This document shows, piece after piece, positions 34,480-34,759 of a DNA stretch of 34,759 nt. The translations under genes were made by a program, and so were the position numbers. Positions within the stretch are counted from its first letter, which is position 1; every line of letters begins with the position of its first letter. Below the pieces are notes generated by a model. That model was not told the origin of the DNA. It saw only the letters and a list, made by a program, of their open reading frames with translations, and did no database searches. Source of the stretch: Profundicola sp051011115 (lineage in GTDB: Bacteria; Bacteroidota; Bacteroidia; Flavobacteriales; Weeksellaceae); contig JBPCUN010000037.1 of the NCBI GenBank assembly GCA_051011115.1, forward strand, positions 1-34,759, in the 5' to 3' direction.

Positions 34480-34759
34480 TTAATTCTTTTTAATCAATAA
34501 AGTTATATTCTCCACATGGAAAGTCTGAGGAAACATATCCACAGGCTGTACAGTGGTAAGTGTGTATCCTAGTTCACTCAGTACCTTGGCATCTCTTGCA
34601 AAGGTCGATGGGTTACAAGAAATATATACAATTTCATTTATATTTGTTTCGTTTACCTTGTGAAGGATATTTTCTGCTATTCCCTTACGAGGTGGGTCAA
34701 AGATTATAGAGTCTATCTTATGTCCATTGTCTATAAGTTCGATGAGCTTTTCCTCTGCC
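34480..34759 (-). CDS. rlmD: 23S rRNA (uracil-C5)-methyltransferase, C-terminal part only
   Basis: The frame runs off the window end, leaving the last 92 residues. DPPRKGI, then VYISCNPSTFARDAKVL with the catalytic cysteine in SCNP, and PVDMFPQTFHVENITLL, with the general-base Glu, are the conserved end of the RlmD/RumA family, which methylates U1939 in E. coli 23S rRNA using S-adenosylmethionine. The start lies beyond the window. It is the first visible gene of the rlmD, DUF6452, DUF6048, coaE, kinase, regulator operon. RlmC or RlmCD specificity cannot be excluded from this part alone. Confidence 0.9.
   Translation of the reverse strand, partial: AEEKLIELIDNGHKIDSIIFDPPRKGIAENILHKVNETNINEIVYISCNPSTFARDAKVLSELGYTLTTVQPVDMFPQTFHVENITLLIKKN

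Overview
The window comes from an AT-rich genome of the Bacteroidota, most likely a Flavobacteriaceae member (taxon is inference). The evidence is the gene complement: an approximately 310-residue NusB, neighbouring genes nusB, DUF1573 lipoprotein and yajC, a DUF6452/DUF6048 pair behind rlmD, exbB-exbD-tonB-folC, and secreted proteins starting with the mature motif QVGI/VET. Several genes also have Bacteroidota-type promoters (TTTG, about 18-22 nt, TAnnTTTG) and few Shine-Dalgarno sequences.

Positions 1-5800 are an accessory, surface-related region. It holds the 3' part of a large beta-helix/calcium-repeat surface protein, a small secreted partner sharing its C-terminal module, a group III truncated haemoglobin, a decayed reverse-strand gene remnant, and a third secreted protein of the same style broken by a stop codon and a frameshift. 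Positions 5868-8412 hold a two-gene unit: a PLP-dependent racemase/aldolase-fold protein and an aldonolactone-oxidase-like flavoprotein.

Positions 8608-22333 are mostly core metabolism and information processing, nearly all on the minus strand: aldehyde dehydrogenase, YjdM/PhnA zinc-ribbon protein, YchF, purE (plus strand), yajC, DUF1573 lipoprotein, nusB, a FucP-like sugar transporter, threonine aldolase, aconitase, sigma-54 and asparaginyl-tRNA synthetase. Several units end in clear hairpin terminators.

Positions 22524-34759 are envelope-oriented: a beta-lactamase-fold serine hydrolase, an ExbB-ExbD-TonB-FolC operon, an NlpE-like lipoprotein, and (plus strand) a 935-residue protein in which a peptidase M1-like domain with every zinc ligand replaced is joined to an outer-membrane barrel. 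A compact minus-strand operon follows: rlmD (partial), DUF6452, DUF6048, coaE, sensor kinase, response regulator.

I saw no tRNA, rRNA, CRISPR array, insertion sequence or phage. The best candidates for something undescribed are the metal-less M1-like/barrel fusion, the PLP-enzyme/flavoprotein pair, and the family of surface proteins with a shared terminal module, one of them decaying.
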